A DNA stretch of 31,376 bases from Cytophagales bacterium (lineage in GTDB: Bacteria; Bacteroidota; Bacteroidia; Cytophagales; Cyclobacteriaceae), in assembly GCA_003454975.1 (NCBI GenBank), contig DMST01000209.1, positions 1 to 31,376 of the forward strand. The letters are read 5' to 3'. Below, in pieces: positions 6,866 to 15,474 of the stretch (its first letter is position 1; each line of letters opens with the position of its first letter). Below the pieces are notes generated by a model. The model was not told where the DNA came from, did not search any database, and was given only the letters and a program-made list of their open reading frames with translations. Position numbers and translations under genes: made by a program.

Positions 6866-8965
6866 ATGCTATCGAATAAAAGCATACAACGGATTACTTT
6901 TCTGCTGGCACTGCTTGCCTGGTTGTTGCTGATAGCGGCGGACCTTACCGGGCTTTTTAAAGCCATGCGGCGCTCACCTTCGGCTATACCGCAGTGGCTA
7001 CCCCAACTGCTGCTGGCATTCTTTGTCTTGTTGCAGTTTATCTATTTCCGCTCCAACATAGGCAAGGCCGAATCCATCAACTTTACCGACCTGCTTTGGC
7101 GCGTGTTCGTCACCGGGCTAATGGCCACCCTGGGTTCCTTATTACTATTAGGAGTAGGCAATGCCATAGAAGGCTACCGAATCGGGAAATCTATACTAGT
7201 ACAATACCTCTTTTACCATATCAATATTGCCCTGGTTCTGATGTTTCTCACCTCCACCTTTGTGGTGTGGAAACGGCTGATATTGTACCAGAAAACCAAA
7301 AGTTTGCTTCGCTTTTGGAAAGGCTTCGAATACCTGCTGGTAGGTAGCCTGGCTCTTTGGGTCTTCATGCCCAGGGTGAACACCGGTTTTAGCATCATCA
7401 TGATGCTCATATTTGCCAGCTTGGCCTATGGTCTGGTCCTCTCTGTCAATTTGAAATGGGTAGCCTATCTCAACTTTCGGCAAAAATGGAAGAGCATTCT
7501 GCTCATCTTACTGGTACTACTGTACCTCTCCTATTTCACCCGCATCATGCTTTCGGCCACGCAAGATTGGTTCGAGGTATTGGGTGGCCCAAAAGACGGA
7601 GCATGGTCCTTCCTGAACCTGCGGCTAAACCCCGTAGCCGTTTCTTTGCTGGGCTTCACCTTTATATATGCTCTCTTCAGCCTACTCGTAATCCTCTTCA
7701 ACCTACCCACTAGCTCCGTATTTGAGCAGAAACTAGAAGAGGTCATCAACTTTCAGCGACTGAGCCAGGCCATCCAGGCAGGCGAAAAGGAAGAGCACGT
7801 ATACAATATTCTACTCGATAGCTCCATCAGTGCCGTGGTGGCCGATGCAGCCTGGCTGGAAATTAATGATCAAGACGGGGAAGGCGACCTCATTCTGCAA
7901 CGCAGCATTACCGATGAGGAACTGTTGCGGGTGAAGAAGAGCATTAGCAAGGGCATTGTTCAGAGTGTACTGGAGCGGGAGCGTTCAAAGTCTGTCACTT
8001 CTCACAAACTAGTGGCTACCCTCAAAGACCCCACCTTCCGGTCCATGAGTGTATACCCCCTATTGGTCCAGAATAAGCAGATCGGCACCTTGGTGCTACT
8101 GAAAGAGGTAGCCGATGGGTTCAACCGGGAAATGGTGGACATCATCAATACGTTTGTGAACCAAGCCAGCGTTTCTATCGAGAACTTCCGGTTGTTGAGT
8201 GAGGCCCTGGAAAATGAACGGTACAAAGAAGAGTTGAAAATTGCCCAGCGAGTACAGCAGGCCCTGCTACCGAAAAAGTTGGCCAGCAACGGGTGCTTCT
8301 CTATTCACGCCTTTAGCCAGGCCGCCGATGAGGTGGGGGGCGACTATTACGATACTTTTCAACTGAGTGACAATCGATATGCGGTAATCATCGGCGATGT
8401 ATCAGGCAAGGGTACTTCTGCGGCCTTCAATATGTCACAAATGAAGGGAGTTTTCCACAGTTTAGTAGAGGTAGCACAGGACCCAAAAGACTTTTTGGTG
8501 AACGCCAATGCAGCCCTCAGTCGATGTCTGGAAAAGACTTCATTCATCACCATTTCCTACTTCATTATCGATACAAGTACGAAAACCGTTGAATTTGCTC
8601 GTGCAGGACATTGTCCCACATTGTACTTTGACGGGAGCACTGGCAAGGCCGAATTCTTCCAGAATAAAGGGTTGGGCCTGGGTATCTTAAGAAACTCCAA
8701 CTTCGAAAAACACGTACACGTAAACACCATTGAGTACAAACCCAATGATGTATTGCTATTGTACACGGATGGTATAACAGAAGCCAATAACGCTGATGGT
8801 GAAGAGTTTGGGTACGATCGGCTGAAGGATTTGCTGGAACAATTTGCGCAGGAACCTCCTGAAAAAATGCAAACGAGTTTGATCGAATCGGTGTATAATT
8901 TTAGTGGAAAACGATTCCTGAACGATGATTACAGCATGGTGATCGTAAAATTTAACCCAAACTGA
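6866..8965 (+). CDS. Membrane-bound SpoIIE/RsbU-type serine phosphatase with GAF domain
   Basis: This 699-residue protein has three parts. Residues 1-280 hold about eight hydrophobic helices (for example 11-30, 45-61, 80-98, 112-134, 156-168, 174-192, 209-228, 257-280). About 300-445 is a GAF-like sensory domain, ending in VNQASVSIENFRLL. A short coiled linker (ERYKEELKIAQRVQQALLP) then leads to a PP2C-type SpoIIE phosphatase (475-697). Metal-binding aspartates are visible at GGDYYD (493), GDVSGKG (511), YTDGITE (635) and NDDYS (687/688). Such phosphatases dephosphorylate a STAS or SiaC-type protein. The next gene, 30 bases downstream, is a STAS protein, its most likely substrate. The membrane part suggests control by a membrane or envelope signal, which is inferred. 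Confidence 0.9.
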   Translation: MLSNKSIQRITFLLALLAWLLLIAADLTGLFKAMRRSPSAIPQWLPQLLLAFFVLLQFIYFRSNIGKAESINFTDLLWRVFVTGLMATLGSLLLLGVGNAIEGYRIGKSILVQYLFYHINIALVLMFLTSTFVVWKRLILYQKTKSLLRFWKGFEYLLVGSLALWVFMPRVNTGFSIIMMLIFASLAYGLVLSVNLKWVAYLNFRQKWKSILLILLVLLYLSYFTRIMLSATQDWFEVLGGPKDGAWSFLNLRLNPVAVSLLGFTFIYALFSLLVILFNLPTSSVFEQKLEEVINFQRLSQAIQAGEKEEHVYNILLDSSISAVVADAAWLEINDQDGEGDLILQRSITDEELLRVKKSISKGIVQSVLERERSKSVTSHKLVATLKDPTFRSMSVYPLLVQNKQIGTLVLLKEVADGFNREMVDIINTFVNQASVSIENFRLLSEALENERYKEELKIAQRVQQALLPKKLASNGCFSIHAFSQAADEVGGDYYDTFQLSDNRYAVIIGDVSGKGTSAAFNMSQMKGVFHSLVEVAQDPKDFLVNANAALSRCLEKTSFITISYFIIDTSTKTVEFARAGHCPTLYFDGSTGKAEFFQNKGLGLGILRNSNFEKHVHVNTIEYKPNDVLLLYTDGITEANNADGEEFGYDRLKDLLEQFAQEPPEKMQTSLIESVYNFSGKRFLNDDYSMVIVKFNPN

Positions 8966-8995
8966 ACAAAGGCAAGAATAAATCGTAAAGATTAA

Positions 8996-9337
8996 ATGGT
9001 TGAAATACACACAGCGGAACAAGATAATTTTCATCTGATTCAGGTAGAAGGAGACGTAGATGCAAGTTCCTCCATACACCTGGATGAGACTATTTCCGAA
9101 GTAGAGTCCCAAGCCAAGAATATTTTAGTAGACTGTAGCAAATTGGAGTACATTTCTTCCGCTGGTTTAGGTGTATTTATGTCGCGCTTACAGGATTATG
9201 AAAACGAAGGTCGTCAAATGATTTTATTCGGTCTTTCTGAGAAGGTTCTCAACGTTTTCCAGATCCTTGGGCTCGATCAGCTTTTGATAATTGTGGATAA
9301 TTTTGAAGAGGCAAAGGACAGAGTTGATGCAATTTGA
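8996..9337 (+). CDS. STAS-domain anti-sigma-factor antagonist (RsbV/SpoIIAA-like)
   Basis: This 113-residue single STAS domain has the regulatory motif EYISSAGLGVFMSRL at residues 51-65, where Ser54 or Ser55 corresponds to the phosphorylated serine of RsbV and SpoIIAA. In the known systems the unphosphorylated form binds and sequesters the RsbW-type kinase, while phosphorylation by that kinase releases it and the PP2C phosphatase resets it. Both partners are encoded immediately on either side: the phosphatase upstream, and the kinase downstream overlapping by 11 bases. The cytoplasmic location and mechanism are inferred from the family. Confidence 0.92.
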   Translation: MVEIHTAEQDNFHLIQVEGDVDASSSIHLDETISEVESQAKNILVDCSKLEYISSAGLGVFMSRLQDYENEGRQMILFGLSEKVLNVFQILGLDQLLIIVDNFEEAKDRVDAI

Positions 9338-9734
9338 TTACATGGTACCCTGCAGTACCAATCGGTTGAAGGAAGTGCGAAACTTCGTCAATCAGGTATT
9401 GCATGAGTACGAATTTTCTGAAGTGGATATTAACCGGATGGTTCTGGCAGTGGATGAGGTATGTAGTAACCTGATCATCCATTCCAATAACTGTAATCCG
9501 GAGGAGATGATTGAACTACGGATCAATGTGGATCCAGAAGGCATTGTATTTGAAATTAAAGATCAGGGAATGGCCTTCAAACCTGACTCATATCATGAGC
9601 CTTCCTTGCGTGAGGTAATTCGCAAAAAGAAAAAAGGCGGTATCGGCCTTATGTTGGTAAAACGGATCATGGATGAAATCGAATTTCAGTCGGAAAGTAG
9701 CCATAACGTGTGCCGATTGTACAAGAAGATTTGA
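9327..9734 (+). CDS. RsbW-like serine kinase / anti-sigma factor (GHKL ATPase)
   Basis: This 135-residue protein has the three boxes of the histidine-kinase-like ATPase fold: N box AVDEVCSNLIIHS with Glu44 and Asn48, G1 box KDQGMAF with Asp79 and Gly81, and G2 box GGIGLMLVKRIMDE (104-117). It should phosphorylate the preceding STAS protein and bind an unknown output target. I chose ATG 9327, which overlaps the STAS gene by 11 bases (translational coupling), over the upstream TTG at 9291, whose extra residues are STAS-gene sequence read out of frame. No sigma factor gene lies next to it, so the output may be a sigma factor elsewhere or a non-transcriptional target. Confidence 0.9.
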   Translation: MQFDYMVPCSTNRLKEVRNFVNQVLHEYEFSEVDINRMVLAVDEVCSNLIIHSNNCNPEEMIELRINVDPEGIVFEIKDQGMAFKPDSYHEPSLREVIRKKKKGGIGLMLVKRIMDEIEFQSESSHNVCRLYKKI

Positions 9735-9845
9735 TTCCTGAAGATTACCTACCTCATTCCCTAGCTTTACCTACCCATTCCCCCCGTTTTCATCCTTTTT
9801 TTTGCGTAAACTTGCAACCGCTTTTTTGACAAAAAGTCGTTGAAA

Positions 9846-12158
9846 ATGATCCATTTGCGCAGACACTCCTTAGCCCTATTCGTGGGGGGACTCCTAGTTA
9901 CTGTATACTCTTGTACCCAACCACCGGCTTCTTCTAACAACTCTACATCCTCACAGTCCCAATTAGAGGGCACCGATATCCTGTTTCGGATCGGCGACGA
10001 AGAGGTATCCCGAGAAGAATTTCAATACGTATTTGAAAAAAACTCCATCAACCGCGAGGAAGATAATCTTCGGGCAGAATTGGACGAATACATGGAGTTA
10101 TACGTCAACTTCAAACTGAAGGTATTAGAAGCGGAGGATAAGGGCTACCCCGAACGACCTAGTTTCCAGCGGGAATTTGGTCAGTATCGTGATCAACTGG
10201 CGGATACCTACCTCACGGACCACGAGGCTACAGACAAGCTAAAAGAGGAGGCATACAGCAGACTCAAGGAAGAGGTGAAAGCCTCGCATATTCTAATCCA
10301 GGTGGGTGAGAACGCTCCCCCACAAGACACCTTGGTGGCTTACAACAAGATTGTGGAATTGCGCAATCGCATCGTGGATGGCGGAGAAAACTTTGAAGCC
10401 GTAGCCCGTGAAGCCTCAGAGGATCCCTCAGCAGCCAACAATGGCGGAAGCTTGGGTTACTTCTCGGCACTTCAAATGGTCTACCCCTTTGAGAATGCTG
10501 CTTTCAACACCACGGTAGGCGAGGTATCGCAACCGTTGCGCACTCGGTTTGGATACCACATACTGAGCGTAGATGACCGTCGCCCATCAGCTGGTAAAAT
10601 TCAAGTAGCCCACATCATGATTCGGGCTACCGAAGGTATGCCGGAAGAGCAGCTTACCGCTGCAAAAGCCAAAATAGATGATATAGCCGAGCGCCTGGAC
10701 AATGGGGAGAACTGGTTTGAGCTTTGTCGCCAATTCTCAGATGATGTTCGAACCAAATCACGCGGTGGGGTTCTACCTCCCTTCGGTAGTGGCGAAATGA
10801 TTATTGAGTTTGAGGAAGCCGCCTTTGCACTGGAAAACCAAGGTGACATCAGCACGCCCGTTCAAACGGCTTATGGCTGGCACATCATTCGTTTAGAAGA
10901 ACGGCAGGGCCTGAAACCTTTTGCTGAAATGGAGACCGAACTGGAGGAACGTATCAGCCGGGATAGCCGCTCGCAAATCACCCAGAAAGCCTTCATTGCC
11001 CGCTTACAGAAAGAAAATCAGCTGGAGGAGAATCAGGAAGCCTTAGATCAAGCTTTAGCCATGGCCGACAGCAGCCTGCTCATGGGCCAGTGGGTAATCC
11101 CTGCAGAAGCAGAGCAATCAAACACGGAATTATTTTCATTAGGCGGAGGCGAGCAAACGTATACCTTGAGTGATTTCCTCCAGTACGTGTCCACCAAACA
11201 AGGGCGCTCGCCATACCGTGATCCTGCTCAGTACATGCAAGCCTTATACGAGCGCTACCGCGAAGATGGACTCATGGAATACGAGAAGGACCACCTAGCG
11301 GATAAATATGAGGACTACCGCTACTTGGTGAAAGAGTACCGTGATGGCATTTTGCTGTTCCAATTGATGGATGAAACCATCTGGTCAAAGGCCGTAGCGG
11401 ACACTTCAGGGCTGAAGGAGTACTTTGAGAACCACCGTGACCAATATCAGTGGGAGGAGCGTGCTACCGCCACTATCCTGAGTGCTATGAACGCAGAGGT
11501 ATTGGAAGAGGCCATTGAATTAGTACAGGAAGGAAAATACCCCACCCAAGTAATTGACCGTGACGTTTCTTTCAGCGGCCCGGTACGGATGGTTAGTGAT
11601 AACCAAAGGCTGATTTTGAACGAGGCCATCACCCTGCTGGTAAATGACCCCACGGCCACTGCCGAACTTGACGTACAAATGCGGGGTGAAGATTCGCTGG
11701 GCTATGCATCGGTAACATCGTACTTCACTGAGCGGGGCATTGATGAAGACCGGGTGAGCGTGCGGTTTGGAAAAAGCCGTCAGCAGAATGGTACCCTCAT
11801 ACTATCCGTATTTAGTGAGCGTAGCAAAGCCATGGAAGGGTTCTTTAATCAGGAAGCGCCATTGGCCTTAGTTAGCAAAGAGGGCCTTTATGAACAGGAC
11901 AAAGAGGCGATCTTGAATGAGGTACCTTGGGAAGTGGGTGAGCATCAAGTGACTTGGGACAACCGCTCTTATTATGTGTGGATCAAGAACATACAGCCCG
12001 GTGCACAAAAGGAGCTTTCTGAAGTAAGAGGTGCCGTAATATCCGACTACCAAGACTATTTGGAGAAGGAATGGCTGGGTGATTTGCGTAAGAAATTTCC
12101 TGTAACGGTGAATGAGGAAGCCCGAAAAGCCGTTTACCAAGCATATGACCTGGACTAA
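9846..12158 (+). CDS. Periplasmic parvulin-type peptidyl-prolyl isomerase, lipoprotein
   Basis: This 770-residue lipoprotein has a signal peptide with lipobox VYSC (Cys23). An alpha-helical chaperone-like region follows, then two rotamase (PpiC/parvulin) domains at about residues 146-245 and 254-351, marked by ASHILIQVGE, GGSLGYFSALQMVYPFE, RFGYHILSVDD, then VAHIMIRATEG, GGVLPPFGSGEMIIEFE and YGWHIIRLEE. About 420 further residues follow without a recognisable domain and are probably extra helical chaperone segments. It likely helps fold secreted and outer-membrane proteins, as SurA and PpiD do. ATG 9846 was chosen over TTG 9840. It is the first gene of a three-gene set whose reading frames overlap (14 bases with the next gene). 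Confidence 0.9.
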   Translation: MIHLRRHSLALFVGGLLVTVYSCTQPPASSNNSTSSQSQLEGTDILFRIGDEEVSREEFQYVFEKNSINREEDNLRAELDEYMELYVNFKLKVLEAEDKGYPERPSFQREFGQYRDQLADTYLTDHEATDKLKEEAYSRLKEEVKASHILIQVGENAPPQDTLVAYNKIVELRNRIVDGGENFEAVAREASEDPSAANNGGSLGYFSALQMVYPFENAAFNTTVGEVSQPLRTRFGYHILSVDDRRPSAGKIQVAHIMIRATEGMPEEQLTAAKAKIDDIAERLDNGENWFELCRQFSDDVRTKSRGGVLPPFGSGEMIIEFEEAAFALENQGDISTPVQTAYGWHIIRLEERQGLKPFAEMETELEERISRDSRSQITQKAFIARLQKENQLEENQEALDQALAMADSSLLMGQWVIPAEAEQSNTELFSLGGGEQTYTLSDFLQYVSTKQGRSPYRDPAQYMQALYERYREDGLMEYEKDHLADKYEDYRYLVKEYRDGILLFQLMDETIWSKAVADTSGLKEYFENHRDQYQWEERATATILSAMNAEVLEEAIELVQEGKYPTQVIDRDVSFSGPVRMVSDNQRLILNEAITLLVNDPTATAELDVQMRGEDSLGYASVTSYFTERGIDEDRVSVRFGKSRQQNGTLILSVFSERSKAMEGFFNQEAPLALVSKEGLYEQDKEAILNEVPWEVGEHQVTWDNRSYYVWIKNIQPGAQKELSEVRGAVISDYQDYLEKEWLGDLRKKFPVTVNEEARKAVYQAYDLD

Positions 12159-13035
12159 AACCCTACTTATTGGCGTTTTTGCGGGTCTGTGGATACTGAC
12201 AGGCTGTGAGTATTTGCAGGTAAGCAATCCTGATCCGGTGGTAGAACCCGAGATCAATCCCATTGCTAGGGCTCACAACGCGTTTTTATACCCTCAGGAC
12301 GTTGAGGGCATCGTAAAGCCAAACACCTCTTCTGAGGACAGTGCGGCCATTATGAACCGCTTTGTGAACGCCTGGATTCAGAAACAGCTTATGCTGCAAG
12401 AGGCAGCATCGAAGATTGATTTTGACGAAGCTGAGATCGAGCGCAAAATTTTGGACTATCGGTATGCCCTCATGGTATATCAATATCAAAAATTCTACGT
12501 GGAGCAAACCTTGGATGAGGTGGTCACTGAAGAGGAGATAGACACCTACTATCAGGAAAATCAGGATAACTTCCAGCTCAAGCAAAATATTGTGCTTGGT
12601 AAGTTTGTGCGATTGACCAAGGAGGCTCCTCAGCAAGAGCGGTTTATTCAGGTTTTTCGAACCGATCTGCCCACCGACCAAGAAGAGATTAGTTCCTACT
12701 GTTTTCGGTTTGCCGAAAGCTATACATTGGACGATACCACATGGGTAAATTTCAACGAGTTGGTAAAATCCTCTCCTTGGAATAGCCTGGAGGATCGGGC
12801 AGAGTTTTTGAGAAGCAACACCTTTGTTCAGGGCGAAGACGACGATTATCAGTACTTCTTGCACTTGAAAGGGTATCAGCTGAGTGGGGAACTAGCTCCT
12901 TTAGATTTTGTACGTGAACAAATTCGCCAAATCATTATCAATCGCCGAAAAGTAGAACTTACAAATCAGTTGGAAGACGACGTGTTCCAACGCGCGGTAG
13001 AGACTAATGACTTTGAAATATTTTCATATGAATAA
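12145..13035 (+). CDS. SurA/PpiC-associated lipoprotein without a rotamase domain
   Basis: This 296-residue protein begins with a lipoprotein signal (LIGVFAGLWILTGC, Cys about residue 21). The rest is rich in Glu, Gln and aromatic residues and predicted helical (for example AEIERKILDYRYALMVYQYQKFYVEQTL), like the N-terminal chaperone region of SurA, but I see no parvulin motif. ATG 12145 was chosen because it gives the signal peptide and overlaps the upstream stop by 14 bases; the earlier ATG 12112 would put 11 hydrophilic residues ahead of it. It lies between two parvulin genes, an arrangement common in Bacteroidota. It is likely a holdase or a structural partner of the two isomerases in the periplasm, by inference. 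Confidence 0.8.
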   Translation: MTWTKTLLIGVFAGLWILTGCEYLQVSNPDPVVEPEINPIARAHNAFLYPQDVEGIVKPNTSSEDSAAIMNRFVNAWIQKQLMLQEAASKIDFDEAEIERKILDYRYALMVYQYQKFYVEQTLDEVVTEEEIDTYYQENQDNFQLKQNIVLGKFVRLTKEAPQQERFIQVFRTDLPTDQEEISSYCFRFAESYTLDDTTWVNFNELVKSSPWNSLEDRAEFLRSNTFVQGEDDDYQYFLHLKGYQLSGELAPLDFVREQIRQIIINRRKVELTNQLEDDVFQRAVETNDFEIFSYE

Positions 13036-14368
13036 ACGGCTTTTGCTGCTGGTCTGTGGACTAGGAGTGTTGGGGTTCAGCCAAGCACAACCTACCCGAG
13101 GTAACCTAATTGACAATATTGTTGCCCGGGTAGACGACTACATCATCTTGCGTTCAGAGTTAGAGGCTGGATATGCAAACTACCTGGCACGGGGTGCCAG
13201 CCCTTCTACACAAGCCAAGTGCGAAATTTTGCAAAGCTTGGTACTCAATAAGGTAATGGTGGCCAAAGCTGAGATAGACTCAGTAATTGTAGATGAGGGC
13301 CAGGTGCAATCACAGCTAGATGTTGCGATGGCCAATGCCTTGGCTCAGTTTCCTTCCGAGGCTGAGTTTGAGCGCGTATATGGAAAATCCATCGATGAGT
13401 TTCGCGATGAATTGCTGCCCGACATGCGTGAGAACCTCACGGTACAGACGATGCAGCGTACCATCACGGAAAACATCAGCGTTACACCTCGTGAGGTAAA
13501 ACGTTTCTATCAGCAAATACCTCGCGACAGTTTACCCTTCTTCTCTACGGAATTTGTAGTTGGTCAGTTTGTTAAAAAGGCCACTACTAGTGAGAAGGAG
13601 AAACAGCGTGTACGAGATTTTCTACTCGATTTGCGTGGACAAATTGAACGTGGAGAAGCCACTTTCGAGGCGCTTGCACAGAAATACTCCGAAGATCCTG
13701 GGTCAGGCCGCCGGGGAGGTAACCTAGGCTTTACTCCCCGGGGAACACTTGTGCCAGAGTACGAAGAAATGGCCCTCTCCTTGGAGCCTAATGAGATTTC
13801 AGACCCCGTATTATCACCTTTCGGGTACCATATGATTCAGCTCATTGAGCGCCGCGGAAATGAAATCAATACCCGCCACATCCTCATGAAGCCCCGTTCT
13901 ACTGGTGCCGATATGGAAGAAGCCATCGCCTACTTGGATTCCGTAAGAAATCTGGTAATCACAGACGAGACTGTACGCTGGGAAAAACTGGCTAAAGAAC
14001 ACTCCGAAGATCCCTTTACTGCTTCCAACGGTAGCTACTTTACCAATCCTAACGTGGGTGGTTTACGTATCTCTGCCAAAGAGCTGGAATCCACCATATT
14101 CTTTACCATCGATACCATGCAGGTAGGCACCTACAGTCAGCCCCTACCTTTCAACATGCAAGACGGTACGGCCGCCGCCCGTATTATTTATTACAAAGAC
14201 CGTTTTCCCCCTCACCAAGCGAATCTGGAAGACGACTACCAAAAGATAAAAACGGCTGTATTGCAGAGTAAAAACAATGAAGCCCTCGAGGAGTGGTTTG
14301 AAAAATCACGCTCGCAGGTGTTCATCTATGTAGACCCTGAGTTCCAGAATTGCCGCATATTGAATTAA
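13028..14368 (+). CDS. surA: SurA-like periplasmic chaperone / peptidyl-prolyl isomerase
   Basis: This 446-residue secreted protein has a cleavable signal peptide (LLLLVCGLGVLGFSQA, cleavage near residue 20). A SurA N-terminal chaperone region (NLIDNIVARVDDYIILRSEL onward, residues 26-165) is followed by two parvulin domains at about 172-276 and 282-390, marked by GGNLGFTPRGTLVPEYE, PFGYHMIQLIERRG and TRHILMKPR. The layout of N-domain plus two rotamase domains is that of SurA, which chaperones outer-membrane proteins. ATG 13028 overlaps the preceding stop by 8 bases. An earlier in-frame ATG at 13007 would add a poor leader. The symbol is given by architecture, not proven orthology. Confidence 0.88.
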   Translation: MNKRLLLLVCGLGVLGFSQAQPTRGNLIDNIVARVDDYIILRSELEAGYANYLARGASPSTQAKCEILQSLVLNKVMVAKAEIDSVIVDEGQVQSQLDVAMANALAQFPSEAEFERVYGKSIDEFRDELLPDMRENLTVQTMQRTITENISVTPREVKRFYQQIPRDSLPFFSTEFVVGQFVKKATTSEKEKQRVRDFLLDLRGQIERGEATFEALAQKYSEDPGSGRRGGNLGFTPRGTLVPEYEEMALSLEPNEISDPVLSPFGYHMIQLIERRGNEINTRHILMKPRSTGADMEEAIAYLDSVRNLVITDETVRWEKLAKEHSEDPFTASNGSYFTNPNVGGLRISAKELESTIFFTIDTMQVGTYSQPLPFNMQDGTAAARIIYYKDRFPPHQANLEDDYQKIKTAVLQSKNNEALEEWFEKSRSQVFIYVDPEFQNCRILN

Positions 14369-14418
14369 TTAACACTTAAGAGGGTGCGGTACGTACCTTA
14401 CAGGAAAAGAACTGGTGC

Positions 14419-15384
14419 ATGACAAACTTTGCCAACGACAAGGAAGCCGCTGACGGGCTTCACGCCGCCTACGGCACCCTAAAAGAGGAAATTTCTAAAG
14501 TTATTATCGGCCAGGACGAGGTAGTCCGGCTCATCATTACCACCCTATTTTGCCACGGGCATAGTCTGTTGGTGGGTGTGCCGGGGTTAGCAAAAACCCT
14601 CCTCATTCAGACCATAGCGAAGGCCCTACACCTGGACTTCAACCGCATCCAGTTTACCCCTGATTTGATGCCCTCTGATATCCTGGGTGCCGAAACCTTG
14701 GATAAGGATCGCAACTTCCAATTTATCAAAGGGCCCATCTTCGCCAACATAGTTTTGGCAGATGAGATCAACCGGACTCCTCCCAAAACCCAGGCAGCGC
14801 TCTTGGAGAGTATGCAAGAGTACTCGGTGACCATTGCGGGGCAAAAATATTCCTTGGACAAGCCCTTCTTTGTATTGGCTACCCAAAACCCCATTGAGCA
14901 GGAAGGTACCTACCCCTTGCCCGAAGCACAGCTGGACCGCTTCATGTTCAACATCCAGTTGACTTACCCCAGCTATGAATCGGAATTGGCGATTGTAAAA
15001 GCCACCACCACAGACAAACAAGCGGAGGTAAAGGCGGTACTTAGTGCCGAAGAGATTGCTTTCTATCAGCAGCTAGTGCGCAAAGTACCCATCGCGGACA
15101 ACGTGGTAGAGTACGCCGTAAGTCTGGTGCATAAAACCCGACCCAATACCGTCCGCGCTGCTGCAGAAGCCAACGATTATCTGGAATGGGGTGCCGGCCC
15201 TCGCGCCTCCCAGGTATTGGTAGTCGCGGCCAAGTGCAATGCGCTGTTCAACGGAAAATATTCTCCTGACATCGAAGACGTGAAAGCCATCGCGGTGCCT
15301 GCACTTCGTCACCGGATTGTGCGAAACTTCCGTGCAGAAGCAGAAGGCCTAACCGAGGAGGAGTTGATCACCCGAATGCTTTAA
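14419..15384 (+). CDS. MoxR-family AAA+ ATPase
   Basis: This 321-residue protein has Walker A GVPGLAKT (53-60), Walker B IVLADEINR (111-119), the MoxR hallmark ATQNPIEQEGTYPLPEAQLDRFM including sensor 1, and the C-terminal lid with GAGPRASQ. MoxR ATPases are cytoplasmic remodelling chaperones usually encoded beside DUF58 and von Willebrand-factor-A genes, with which they act on membrane or metal-cofactor proteins. Here no such partner follows; tpiA is next. The gene is 50 bases downstream of the foldase operon. The gap contains the perfect 10-base palindrome GGTACGTACC (14388-14397), so it could have its own control or be co-transcribed. Confidence 0.93.
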   Translation: MTNFANDKEAADGLHAAYGTLKEEISKVIIGQDEVVRLIITTLFCHGHSLLVGVPGLAKTLLIQTIAKALHLDFNRIQFTPDLMPSDILGAETLDKDRNFQFIKGPIFANIVLADEINRTPPKTQAALLESMQEYSVTIAGQKYSLDKPFFVLATQNPIEQEGTYPLPEAQLDRFMFNIQLTYPSYESELAIVKATTTDKQAEVKAVLSAEEIAFYQQLVRKVPIADNVVEYAVSLVHKTRPNTVRAAAEANDYLEWGAGPRASQVLVVAAKCNALFNGKYSPDIEDVKAIAVPALRHRIVRNFRAEAEGLTEEELITRML

Positions 15385-15474
15385 TCAGGCATTCACGACG
15401 TGCAAGGCATTGCAATCGGTTCCGGCTCTTGAAACGGGATTGTTGGTATATTCACCCCAAAATATCCCCGTAGC

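Noticed and set aside
12286..12864. Minus-strand ORF of 192 residues opposite the middle foldase gene.
   Set aside because: It is antisense to a well-supported lipoprotein gene and shows no domain or promoter.
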